Shown piece after piece: positions 26,355 to 34,415 of a stretch of 64,000 bases of DNA. A program made the translations under genes and the position numbers. The stretch is taken from positions 62,001 to 126,000 of the forward strand of contig JAGBIY010000023.1 of the NCBI GenBank assembly GCA_017934745.1. The letters are read 5' to 3'. The DNA comes from Treponema sp. Its GTDB lineage: Bacteria > Spirochaetota > Spirochaetia > Treponematales > Treponemataceae. How positions within the stretch are numbered: the stretch's first letter is position 1; every line of letters begins with the position of its first letter. The notes under the pieces are model-generated. The model searched no databases, was not told the origin of the DNA, and worked only from the letters and a program-made list of their open reading frames with translations.

Positions 26355-27038
26355 ATGAGAGAAATTTGCTACAAATGTTTTCACCCTAAGGACACCTGCT
26401 TCTGCAAATATCTGGAGCCGTTCGACCCCGGCGTGAAATTCGTATTCTTGATGCACCCGAAAGAGGCGAAGCGGCAGCGCACGGGAACAGGAAGAATCGC
26501 CCACGCGGGACTTTTGGATTCCGAAATCCTCGTCGGAATCGACTTCACACAGAACAAGCGGCTCTGCGAACTTTTGGCGGACCCAAAATACTACCCGGTC
26601 CTCATGTACCCCGGCGACGACGCATGGAACGCCAAAAAAGAGGGATTCAAGGAAGAAATCGGAGAGAGGAAGCTGCTCGCCATCATCATCGACTCCACAT
26701 GGTTCTGCTCCAAAAAGATGCTCAAGCTCAGCACCAACGTGACGAGCCTTCCCAAAGTGAGCTTCTACGGGAACTACCGCTCGATTTTCACGTTCAAGAG
26801 GGAACCGCAGCCGGAATACATCTCCACAATCGAGACCTGCTACTACCTCGTCAAGGAACTCCAGTCCACGAGCATAATCGACCCGAACACGAACCCGGAA
26901 TGCCTCATGACGGCGTTCAAGGAACTCATCAAGCTCCAGATTCAAAAAGAGAACGACAGAATCGAAGGGAAGATTCCGAACTCGCACGCGACGGACTTCA
27001 AATACAAGCGGCTGAAAGAGATGCCGAAATTCGACTGA
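26355..27038 (+). CDS. DTW-domain tRNA-uridine aminocarboxypropyltransferase
   Basis: 227 residues. The family (TapT/TuaA-like) uses S-adenosylmethionine to put the acp3 group on tRNA uridine. The N-terminus has a Cys cluster, CYKCFHPKDTCFCKYL, typical of the zinc-knuckle part. The domain follows with FLMHPKEAKRQRTGTGRIAHAGL, a YPGDDAW strand and the D-x-T-W signature as IIDSTWFCSKKML, then FKREPQPEYISTIET. Length is normal. The start is ATG 26355; no strong ribosome site is visible, only an AT-rich leader. It is followed after ~180 bp by an independent Nudix gene. Confidence 0.92.
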   Translation: MREICYKCFHPKDTCFCKYLEPFDPGVKFVFLMHPKEAKRQRTGTGRIAHAGLLDSEILVGIDFTQNKRLCELLADPKYYPVLMYPGDDAWNAKKEGFKEEIGERKLLAIIIDSTWFCSKKMLKLSTNVTSLPKVSFYGNYRSIFTFKREPQPEYISTIETCYYLVKELQSTSIIDPNTNPECLMTAFKELIKLQIQKENDRIEGKIPNSHATDFKYKRLKEMPKFD

Positions 27039-27083
27039 AAAAAATCGAGGAAGTGCTATAAAAAGGGATGCTTTTGTCGTTCG

Positions 27084-27141
27084 TTGAGCGAAGTCGAAAC
27101 GAACAAAATAACAATTTCTCGCGCATTTCGACTGCGCTCAA
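27084..27141. repeat. Inverted repeat of the TTGAGCGAAGTCGAAA type
   Basis: TTGAGCGAAGTCGAAA at 27084-27099 pairs with TTTCGACTGCGCTCAA at 27126-27141, one mismatch. The same word recurs within the array at 30001 (TTCGACTTCGCTCA). Probably a dispersed intergenic repeat. Confidence 0.7.
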
Positions 27142-27221
27142 TGAGCGAAAAATAACTTTCAGCATACTTTCTGTAACACCACCAAAATCGAAATTGCAAC
27201 TGAAAAATGGAGAAAACAAAA

Positions 27222-27758
27222 ATGGAATTCAAATACTGCCCGAACTGCGGAAAGCGGCTGGACGAAGGAGACATGGCGGAATACAAACGCGTCTGGAAAT
27301 GCGACTGCGGAATGGAACTTTTCAACAACGTGGCGACGGCCGTGGGGCTTCTGATAAAAATGCCGGACGGAAAAATCCTGTTCGAGCGAAGGGCGAAAGA
27401 GCCGAGGAAAGGATTCCTCGCCTTCCCCGGAGGCTTCTGCGACCCCGACGAAACGGCCGAGGAGGCCTGCGAGCGCGAGTGCATGGAGGAGATTGGAGTG
27501 AAGCCCGGCTCCCTCAAGTACATCGCGTCGTTCCCGAACACGTACACGTTCCGGGGAATCCAGTACAAGACCTGCGACCTCTTCTTCGAGGCGAAGATTC
27601 CCGAAGGCGCGAAGCTCAAGGCGCAGGAGAGCGAAGTCGAAAGCTTCGAGCCGAGGTTCGTCAGGAACGCGGAGGAACTTGAGAAACTGCCGCTCGCTTT
27701 CGAGTCCGCCAGAAAAACGCTTGAAAAATACATAGAAAAAAACGAGGAAATAAAATGA
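27222..27758 (+). CDS. Nudix hydrolase with N-terminal zinc ribbon
   Basis: 178 residues. The start at ATG 27222 has GGAG 9 nt upstream; an ATG at 27207 is also possible. Residues ~4-33 form a zinc ribbon (CPNCG ... CDCG), as in NADH pyrophosphatase-like Nudix proteins. The Nudix box is intact: GGFCDPDETAEEACERECMEEIGV, here split as G-x5-E-x7-REC-x-EEIG. It should hydrolyse a nucleoside diphosphate linked to X; the substrate cannot be told. Its stop overlaps the next gene by 4 bp (ATGA), so the two are translationally coupled. Confidence 0.92.
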   Translation: MEFKYCPNCGKRLDEGDMAEYKRVWKCDCGMELFNNVATAVGLLIKMPDGKILFERRAKEPRKGFLAFPGGFCDPDETAEEACERECMEEIGVKPGSLKYIASFPNTYTFRGIQYKTCDLFFEAKIPEGAKLKAQESEVESFEPRFVRNAEELEKLPLAFESARKTLEKYIEKNEEIK

Positions 27759-28300
27759 CAGAAAAGACAATCACGATTTTGATAGTCGCATTGGGCGCGG
27801 CGGCATACTTGGGAATCCTGCTTTCGATTCCATTCAGGACAAAAAAGGCGATGGCGGACGCGGGAAAAATGCTCCTTCCGCTCAAAAACGGAATTCCCTT
27901 CAAAGTGGTGTGCCTCTTTTTGCTCGCCGCCCTCATAATCGCGGTGATTCCGATGCGCAACTTCGCATTCTACCTGCAAGTCGTTTTCGCGCTCGTCGCC
28001 CTCATGGCGGCGAGGATGGGAGCGCAGGAAGCGGCGGGAATCGGGCACGCAGGAATCTACGAGAACACGATAATCTCGGGCACATACGTCGTGCGCTTCG
28101 ACGACATTCTCGCAATCCCCACCCTCGCCTACGAGGACGACCCCGACACGGTGAACGTGGACAAGACGACAATCGAAATCATCAGGAAGACGGACGCGCA
28201 GACCGTGCTCCTCCTTTTCGACAGCGAAGAGAAAAGACAGGAGGCGGTGCAGGTGATTTTGAAGATACGCCCGGACTTGAAACAGGAGAACGAGGAATAA
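27755..28300 (+). CDS. Hypothetical membrane protein coupled to the Nudix gene
   Basis: 181 residues. Membrane segments near residues 6-24 (ITILIVALGAAAYLGILL), 48-66 (VCLFLLAALIIAVIP) and 70-87 (FAFYLQVVFALVALMAA). A soluble C-terminal domain starts after GIGHAGIYENTIISGTYVVRFDDI and continues with beta strands (TIEIIRKTDAQTVLLLF), as in DUF5673-like PH-type domains. The 4-bp overlap with the Nudix gene suggests a shared job, but none is known. Confidence 0.8.
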   Translation: MTEKTITILIVALGAAAYLGILLSIPFRTKKAMADAGKMLLPLKNGIPFKVVCLFLLAALIIAVIPMRNFAFYLQVVFALVALMAARMGAQEAAGIGHAGIYENTIISGTYVVRFDDILAIPTLAYEDDPDTVNVDKTTIEIIRKTDAQTVLLLFDSEEKRQEAVQVILKIRPDLKQENEE

Positions 28301-28317
28301 TAAAGCGAAGCGATTTT

Positions 28318-29106
28318 TCAAGAATCCAAAATCTCTGAATAAATCTCAAAATCCTTGTCCCCGAACACGTTGAAAACCACTTTCCGCACGGAAGAATCCG
28401 GATTTTCCGAAAGCCACTTTTCTACAGTCTCCACCGCAATTCTGGCGGCAAGGTCGGGCGGGAACCTGAAGACGCCGGTCGAGATGCAGCAGAATGCGAC
28501 GGATTCAAGCCGTTTTTCAGCGGCAGCCGCGAGGCAGCTTTTGTAGCACGAAGCGAGCAGGAGTTTTTCGCGGGGGCTGACGCTTGTGTAGATGATGGGG
28601 CCGACAGTGTGCAAAACATAGCGGCTTGGAAGATTGAACGCCGGTGTGATTTTGCAAAGTCCGGTTCCTTCTTCGTGTCCCTGTTTCTGCATCAGCTCGT
28701 TGCAGGAAAGCCTGAGCAGAATGCCCGCGAACGTGTGAATGCAGTTGTCGATGCAAGAATGGAGCGGAGAGAAACAGCCGAGCATAGCAGAGTTCGCCGC
28801 GTTCACGATTGCGTCGACTTTGAGCGTGGTGATGTCGCCCTGCCAGAGACAGAGTTTTGGATTGTGCTTCGCCGCTCTCAAGTCCGCAATATCCGTAATC
28901 CCCCGCTCTTTATTGACCTGCTGCAGGTACTCGTCCTGGATTTTCAAAAACTCGTCTGAAATCGGCAGAGGCTCACGCAGATTCATCAACGCCCTGAGTA
29001 AATCACGCTGCCCCCTTTCGTCAGCTGGAATCGCCACATCCGCATAATCGGATTTTTCTTTGAGGAGTTCAGTTATCAAATATTCTCTGCGCTCTTTTTG
29101 TGTCAT
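28318..29106 (-). CDS. Zn-type macrodomain protein, ADP-ribosyl hydrolase
   Basis: 262 residues. An N-terminal helical arm (~80 residues) is followed by a macrodomain: LWQGDITTLKVDAIVNAANSAMLGC, HSCIDNCIHTFAG, GTGLCKITPAFNLPSRYVLHTVGP and AFCCISTGVFRFPPDLAARIAVETV. The GDIT, NAAN and STGVF loops bind ADP-ribose. The Cys/His residues after NSAMLGC fit the zinc-binding macrodomains encoded with SirTM, which remove ADP-ribose from target proteins. Its start overlaps the stop of the SirTM gene by 4 bp, so it is the second gene of that unit. Confidence 0.92.
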   Translation of the reverse strand: MTQKERREYLITELLKEKSDYADVAIPADERGQRDLLRALMNLREPLPISDEFLKIQDEYLQQVNKERGITDIADLRAAKHNPKLCLWQGDITTLKVDAIVNAANSAMLGCFSPLHSCIDNCIHTFAGILLRLSCNELMQKQGHEEGTGLCKITPAFNLPSRYVLHTVGPIIYTSVSPREKLLLASCYKSCLAAAAEKRLESVAFCCISTGVFRFPPDLAARIAVETVEKWLSENPDSSVRKVVFNVFGDKDFEIYSEILDS

Positions 29107-29975
29107 AAGCTTTTCATCACCTCATAAATGTCACTGTCCACGCAAACGCTCTGATTTTCAATCTCCCGGGGAACAACTGCCTCGCCTTTGTTTATGCAGA
29201 CGTATTTTGCATTCGGATTAGCATAAGTCATATTCCAGAAAGGATATTTGATGATTCCCGGAGTGTTTCCGCCAACGCCGAGTTCCAGAAAAACAATGCG
29301 CCCGTCTTTGTTTTTTTTCAGAAAATCTTCGTAGCGGTAAGCGGCTCTTTTCCAGCCTTCATCTTCCACAAAAGTATCGTCGCAGCGGAGATTCATCGTC
29401 ATGGGCTTTCCGCAAACAGGACAGCGGGGAACCAGTTCAGACGGAACAGTCATTTTGATTCCTTCAAAGCCATTTTCCGGAAGTTCAAGACTGCCATCAT
29501 CATGAATCACAAACCCCTGGGTCAAAAGCATCTTTTCAACCGCAGCTTGATTGTCGTAAGTTTTCTTGTGGCAGGCTTCAGAACACTGCCAGAGTCCGTA
29601 ATCGCCCTGGGTGTAGAAGAGCCTTGATTTATCAAAACCGGCCTTCTGAAAGCAGTGGTCAACATTGGTCGTAAGGACAAAATAGTTTTTTTCCTTCACA
29701 AGCTCAAAAAGTTTTTCATAGACAGGCAAAGGGGCTTTTACAAAACGGTTCAGATAAATCTGCCGGCTCCAGTAGGCCCAGTTCTCTTCAAGACTTTCAA
29801 AAGCCGTAAAGCCGCCGGAATACATGTCGTGGAAACCGTACTTCTTTTCAAAGTCAGCAAAATATTTTTTGAACCGCTCACCGCTGTAGGTAAAGCCCGC
29901 AGAAGTTGAAAGCCCGGCTCCGGCACCGATGAGGATTGAGTCTGCATTTTGCAGAAGAGTTTTGATATTTTCCAT
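29103..29975 (-). CDS. SirTM-class sirtuin, protein ADP-ribosyltransferase
   Basis: 290 residues. ATG 29975 has AAGGA 6-7 nt before it. The NAD site GAGAGLSTSAGFTYSGERF is clear. TTNVDHCFQKAGF replaces the usual N-x-D-xLH motif: the catalytic His of deacylating sirtuins is absent, as in class M sirtuins, which transfer ADP-ribose instead. Two Cys pairs (WQCSEACH and CPVCGKPM) make the zinc site. In Gram-positive bacteria SirTM modifies lipoylated GcvH-L and is encoded with LplA2 and a macrodomain protein; here the macrodomain is present but no GcvH-L or LplA is in the window. A tandem-repeat array lies immediately upstream. Confidence 0.9.
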   Translation of the reverse strand: MENIKTLLQNADSILIGAGAGLSTSAGFTYSGERFKKYFADFEKKYGFHDMYSGGFTAFESLEENWAYWSRQIYLNRFVKAPLPVYEKLFELVKEKNYFVLTTNVDHCFQKAGFDKSRLFYTQGDYGLWQCSEACHKKTYDNQAAVEKMLLTQGFVIHDDGSLELPENGFEGIKMTVPSELVPRCPVCGKPMTMNLRCDDTFVEDEGWKRAAYRYEDFLKKNKDGRIVFLELGVGGNTPGIIKYPFWNMTYANPNAKYVCINKGEAVVPREIENQSVCVDSDIYEVMKSL

Positions 29976-30000
29976 AAAAGTTCCTTGTTTTTGACCGCCG

Positions 30001-30196
30001 ATTGGTTCGACTTCGCTCACCAACCGACGGAAATGTCACGACTTCGCTCTCCAACCGACGGAAACGTCACGACTTCGCTCTCCAACCGACGGAAACGCCC
30101 GAATTCGCTCTCCAACCGACGGAAACGCCCGAATTCGCTCTCCAACCGACGGAAACGCCCGAATTCGCTCTCCAACCGACGGAAAAGCCCGAATTC
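30001..30196. repeat. Tandem array of a 30-31 nt unit upstream of SirTM
   Basis: Six occurrences of CCAACCGACGGAAA spaced 31, 31, 30, 30 and 30 nt apart (GACGG at 30026, 30057, 30088, 30118, 30148, 30178). The first two internal units carry GTCACGACTTCGCTC, the later ones GCCCGAATTCGCTC. The array starts with a hairpin (GATTGGT with ACCAACC). Spacers are not unique, so this is not a CRISPR. Confidence 0.9.
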
Positions 30197-30204
30197 AAAT
30201 CATG

Positions 30205-31008
30205 CTATTTTCCAGGGAAGAACATTCTGGCCGACATGTCGAGGTAGTTCAGCCCTGAATATTTTGGATAAGCCGACTGGACAGCAGCCTTGAACGCAGC
30301 CGCGTCGGCGTTCTTGATTGCGATGTTCTTCAGCCCCTTGAGGTACTCAATCTTCGTTTTCACATCGTCCAGATTCTCCACGACATAATGGCTCGTCAAG
30401 ACAAGCCCGACGTTTTTCTTGATGTAAGATTCCAGTACGGAAATGAGCGCGTCGGCGTGTGCTTTTCCCGCGACAATCGAATGAACATCGTGGCCAAGCA
30501 TGTGGGTGTAGACAACATTGATTTCAGGAATGAAGATGTCGAAGGCTTCCTGAATGCGGGTGATTTTCATTTCCACACCGCAGAGATTGAGACTGTCGCC
30601 TTCGATAAAATCCGTTGTCGTGTAGATTGATTTGTCGAAGGCCTCCCCGAACGCGCCAGCAAAATTCGAGACGAGCCCTGCCCCTCCGCCGTTGTGGTTG
30701 TAGTCGTCGGCGTTTTTTGTCGAGTAGACCTTGCTTCCTTTCATGAAAGAAGCGCCCGCTCCGTGATAGGCGATGACGGCTCCTTCATACTTCAAGCCGT
30801 TGTCGGAGATGTATTTTTCCAGCTCCTTGATGTTGTCGAAAAAGCACGGCGACTCAATCATGAAGCAGCGGCCGTCTTTCTCCACCAGAAAACATTCGTC
30901 CGAAATCAAGTCGTTCGTCTTGAACGCATGGAGTTTGACCGAACCAAAATCATAGATTTCCATTACGCCCTTCGATAGCTGAACCGATGTGAACTGTGTC
31001 TTTTCCAT
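30205..31008 (-). CDS. Metallo-beta-lactamase-fold-like protein under Rrf2-type control
   Basis: 267 residues, ATG 31008 behind AGAGG. The layout (beta-rich start with ECFLVEKDGRCFMIESP, then AVIAYHGAGASFMKGSKVY, IYTTTDFIEGDSLNLCG, EINVVYTHMLGHDVHS and LTSHYVV) resembles MBL-fold hydrolases. The usual H-x-H-x-D-H metal motif is not visible; YHGAGASF stands in its place, so metal binding is uncertain. Divergent from an Rrf2-family regulator with two symmetric sites between them, suggesting it is the regulated target. No signal peptide. Confidence 0.6.
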   Translation of the reverse strand: MEKTQFTSVQLSKGVMEIYDFGSVKLHAFKTNDLISDECFLVEKDGRCFMIESPCFFDNIKELEKYISDNGLKYEGAVIAYHGAGASFMKGSKVYSTKNADDYNHNGGGAGLVSNFAGAFGEAFDKSIYTTTDFIEGDSLNLCGVEMKITRIQEAFDIFIPEINVVYTHMLGHDVHSIVAGKAHADALISVLESYIKKNVGLVLTSHYVVENLDDVKTKIEYLKGLKNIAIKNADAAAFKAAVQSAYPKYSGLNYLDMSARMFFPGK

Positions 31009-31045
31009 AAAATTACCTCTTTGAGTTTTGTTCTTTTGTTTCCAA

Positions 31046-31129
31046 GTTGTAATTTAATATTTACAACCTAAAAACAACTCTATCGCTGTAATTTATAAAT
31101 GTCAATAGTTGTATTTTATTTTTTACAAC
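31046..31129. promoter_or_regulatory. Paired putative Rrf2-type operator in the divergent promoter
   Basis: Two 22-bp sites with the form GTTGTA-N10-TACAAC: 31046-31067 (GTTGTAA ... TTACAAC) and 31108-31129 (GTTGTAT ... TTACAAC), 62 bp apart, both in the AT-rich gap between the MBL-like gene and the rrf2 gene. Symmetry and place suggest repressor binding; not tested. Confidence 0.6.
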
Positions 31130-31175
31130 AAAAATGTGCTATATTTAGTGCAGTTTTATATTTGGGACAGGAAAA

Positions 31176-31619
31176 ATGAAAATAAACACGTACCTCACAG
31201 TCGCAATCCACACAATTCTCTGCATTGCCTATTTTGAAAAAGACTACAAAGTCACTTCCGATTTCATCGCGGGAAGCACAGGAATGAACCCGGTGATTAT
31301 CAGAAAGATTTTGCGAAAACTCCAGACAGCGGGAATGGTGGAAACAAAAGCAGGGGTCGGAGGCTCCACCCTTTCAAAGAAAGCCGAGGAAATCACCCTT
31401 TTGGACATCTACAAGACCGTGAGCGAAAAAAAGGAAGGCGAGCGCACTGTCTTCAATTTTCATGCGAATCCAAATCCGAAATGCCCTGTGGGGAGCAAAA
31501 TCCACGCCGTTTTGGAAGAGCCGTTTAACGGTGCCCAAAAAGCACTGGAAGAGGAACTCAAGAAAACGACAATCATGGATTTGATGAAGGGGCTGTGGAA
31601 GAATGAAACTGTCCAATAG
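31176..31619 (+). CDS. Rrf2-family transcriptional regulator
   Basis: 147 residues, normal length. The winged helix includes TYLTVAIHTILCIAYF, DFIAGSTGMNPVIIRKILRKLQTAGMVETKAG and GGSTLSKKAEEITLLDIYKTV. It lacks the three-Cys iron-sulfur motif of IscR/NsrR; only single Cys residues remain (near residues 15 and 104, PKCPVGS), which points to the redox/thiol-sensing or ligand-sensing YwnA-like branch. It starts 46 bp after a symmetric site and probably represses itself and the divergent MBL-like gene. Confidence 0.9.
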   Translation: MKINTYLTVAIHTILCIAYFEKDYKVTSDFIAGSTGMNPVIIRKILRKLQTAGMVETKAGVGGSTLSKKAEEITLLDIYKTVSEKKEGERTVFNFHANPNPKCPVGSKIHAVLEEPFNGAQKALEEELKKTTIMDLMKGLWKNETVQ

Positions 31620-31651
31620 AATCATGAACAATCTGAATCTTTAAAAAAAAA

Positions 31652-31679
31652 TTGAATTTGCACATTTCAGTGATACAAT
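31652..31679 (+). promoter_or_regulatory. Promoter of dctP
   Basis: -35 TTGAAT (31652-31657), 16-nt spacer, -10 TACAAT (31674-31679), followed by AAGGAG at 31701 and ATG at 31715. Confidence 0.5.
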
Positions 31680-31714
31680 ATTAGATAAATTCAACTACGC
31701 AAGGAGTGATAATT

Positions 31715-32428
31715 ATGAAGAAAATCATTGCATCATTGGCTTTTGCATCGATGGTAGCCGTTTCGGCTTTCAGCGCGACGACAATCAAGCTGGGGTATTC
31801 AACAAATTCCTCAGACCCGCGCGGTGTCGCTTCAAAGCTCTTCAAGGAAGAAGTCGAGAAGAATTCGAAAGGCAACATCAAGGTCGAGATTTACGACAGC
31901 GCGAAACTCGGAAGCGACACGCAGCTCATCGAGGGCGTCATCAACGGAACCGTTGACATGACAGTCTCAAGCGCGGGAAACTTCGGCGTCTACGCCACCA
32001 ACATCGGAGTCTCAGCCCTTCCGTTCCTCTTCACAGACTTCAACAAGGCATGGAAATTCATGGACAGCCAGATTGTCGCGGACGTCAACAAGGAGCTTGA
32101 AGCGACAAACATCGTCGTCCTCGCCCACTACGACAACGGCTTCCGCTGCGTCACGACGACAAACAAGCCTGTGAACAAAGTCGCGGACATGAAAGGACTC
32201 CACATCCGAACCCCGGCGAACCAGATTGTCATGGAGACTATGATGGCCCTTGGCGCGAAACCGGAGCCGCTCGACTTCGGAAAACTTCCAGCGGCGCTCA
32301 AGGCCGGCCAGTTCGACTCGCAGGAGAACCCGATTCCCGTCATCTACAACAACAAGCTCTATGAAGTCCAGAAGTATCTTTCTGTTACGAACCACAGCTA
32401 CGACGCCATGCCGCTCGTAATCTCCTGA
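31715..32428 (+). pseudogene. TRAP transporter substrate-binding protein DctP, C-terminally truncated
   Basis: 237 residues against ~330 for the family. Signal peptide MKKIIASLAFASMVAVSAFS. The ligand-binding lobes are recognisable: TIKLGYSTNSSDPRGVASKLFKEEVEK, FNFGVYATNIGV-like strands, the conserved RTPANQIVMETMMALGAKP with the carboxylate-binding Arg, and [32 protein letters not shown]. The chain ends abruptly at LVIS in the hinge-closing region, so the last ~95 residues are gone. The small and large permease genes (dctQ, dctM) are missing too. The end overlaps by 31 bp the truncated end of a convergent mcp, marking a rearrangement. Promoter and ribosome site are intact, so a fragment may still be made. 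Confidence 0.85.
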
Positions 32429-34164
32429 ATGATTATGCTCGTCGAGTCCAGCTGGGTCACAATCTCGGAGAACGCCGACTGGGAATCCTTCGAAAGCGTC
32501 ACGACATCGTCTATGGACTCGGAGATTTTTTTCAGCTCGCCCGAAATGGTCTTCGACTGCTTGCTTGAATTCTCCGCGAGTTTTCGGATTTCATCGGCGA
32601 CAACGCTGAATCCTTTTCCCGTCTCGCCCGCATGGGCCGCTTCGATTGCGGCATTCATCGCAAGCAGGTTCGTCTCCGACGCAATTTGAGAGATTATCTG
32701 GTTCGCGCTTATCAGCATCTTTGACTGCTCGGCAATCTGCTGCACTTTCTGGTCCACGCTGCCGAGTTTTTCCTGGCCGTTGTCTACGGTCTCGCTCAGC
32801 TGCGTGTACTTGCCGGACATCTTCTTCACGGACTCCGTTACGGAAGAGATGTTTCCTATCATCTCTTCTATCGCCGCCGACGACTCGCTTATGATGGCGC
32901 TCTGAGCGTTTATGAGGTTCGTGAGGGAAGCAATCGACTCCGCGGAATCTCCAAGAACTCTGTTGGTGTTCTGGACGGCCGACGACTGGTTCTCGGACTG
33001 GTGCCGGACACTCTCTATGTTCGCGAGAATCTGCGCAGTCGCGCTTGCTGATTCCTGCGCGTTTATTCCAAGATTCTGGCTCACATCGTTCAGGGCACTC
33101 TGCGACGCGCTCAAATCCCTCATCAGCCCCTGGAGTTTCTCGATGAATTTGTTCACATCGTCGGAGAGCATCCCGAATTCATCTTTCGAGCGGATTTTCA
33201 GGCGCACCGTAAGGTCAGCGTCTCCAGAAGACAGGTTCGCCACGGCATCGTTGACTTCCACAAGCGGCTTTATCATCTTCCTGTAAAACAGGACGAACAG
33301 AAATACAAGAAGCGCAATGGTAAAGAAAACGATGATGATTACAAGCGGCTTGAAAATGTTGTACGTGACGGAATTCGCAATCTCAAAATCCTTTCCAATG
33401 AATATCGTGCACAGGAAATTCCCCTCCTGGTCCTTGAACGGAAAATAATACGAGATGTACTGGTGGTCATTGAAGACGGTGTTTGTGATTGTCTCTTCCC
33501 CGGCTTCCGCACGCTCGATTATCGAAGGGTCCTGTATCGTTGTGCCCGCCATTCCCTCGAAACTCGTCACGAAGAATTCTTCGCCGTTGAAAATCGTGGC
33601 ATCGCAGTTCGTGTACGAAGCAACGGTGTCAATCAGCTCCTGGGTGGCCACTTCCGAACGAATTTCGACGACTCCGAAAATCTCGTCGTTGCACTTGAGG
33701 GGAAGGATTACAGTCCCGAAGATTTTTGCATCGGTCTTGTCGAACCGCACAGTCTCCTTGCCCTTCAATGTCTCGGAAATTATGCTGGTCTTCGGAACGA
33801 CTCCGTATTTTGGACTGGACAGCTGCATTCCCCATTTGTTGAAGAACACGATGTTCTCCGCCTTGAAAAATTCCCTGGAGGCTTCAGCCAGCTTGTTCAT
33901 GACAGCGCGGTCGTACCCTTTCTCCGGATACTCCATCTCAAATTCCGACTGGACCCAGCGGGCCGTTTGTTCGGCGACCCTGAGGGAATTCGCCATTCCA
34001 TCGGTGATGACCACCGACTGAAGCTTTATCTCGTCGGTGAAATGATTGACGAGTCCCTCTCGAAGTCTTCTGCTTACGACGAAGCAGATTGCCAATGAAA
34101 AAAGAATAATTCCGACGGCTATCACCGCAAGAATCAGCTTTGAGACAGACTGTTTTTTTCTCAT
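32398..34164 (-). pseudogene. Methyl-accepting chemotaxis protein, C-terminally truncated
   Basis: 588 residues. TM1 ([21 protein letters not shown]), a dCache-like extracytosolic region (~45-280), TM2 ([19 protein letters not shown]), HAMP and the signalling coiled coil follow. The conserved hairpin tip [25 protein letters not shown] is complete, so CheW/CheA contacts are present. The descending helix stops early at QEITSGMAS; a typical MCP continues ~60-100 residues with methylation sites. The break coincides with that of the convergent dctP. Signalling might be impaired or locked; adaptation sites on the descending arm are missing. Confidence 0.8.
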
Positions 34165-34241
34165 AAAGAACCTCGAACAACGATAGTAGTTTTTACTTTT
34201 ACTATAATTTTAAGTATAACACACGACACCCATATTCGGGC

Positions 34242-34270
34242 AAAAAAAAAAGCCCGGCAAAAACCGGACT
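34242..34270 (-). terminator. Rho-independent terminator after tRNA-Cys
   Basis: On the minus strand AGTCCGG-TTTTT-GCCGGGCT (one G-T pair) followed by nine T, directly 3' of the tRNA. Confidence 0.9.
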
Positions 34271-34276
34271 TTCAAA

Positions 34277-34347
34277 GGCGTCTAACAGAATTGAACTGTT
34301 GCATAATGGTTTTGCAGACCACTTCCTTACCACTTGGATAAGACGCC
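34277..34347 (-). tRNA. tRNA-Cys (anticodon GCA)
   Basis: 71 nt on the minus strand, GGCGTCT acceptor pairing with AGACGCC, anticodon loop CTGCAAA giving GCA, T-loop TTCAATT, discriminator U typical of tRNA-Cys. CCA is not encoded. Confidence 0.95.
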
Positions 34348-34415
34348 ATAGATGAATGCTACTCTATCCGATTTCTGTTTTCGTGTCTAGTGTTTTTTGA
34401 TATATTTTGTGTTCT

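Noticed and set aside
30001..30196. Possible CRISPR array
   Set aside because: No unique spacers; the whole 30-31 nt unit repeats and no cas gene is near.
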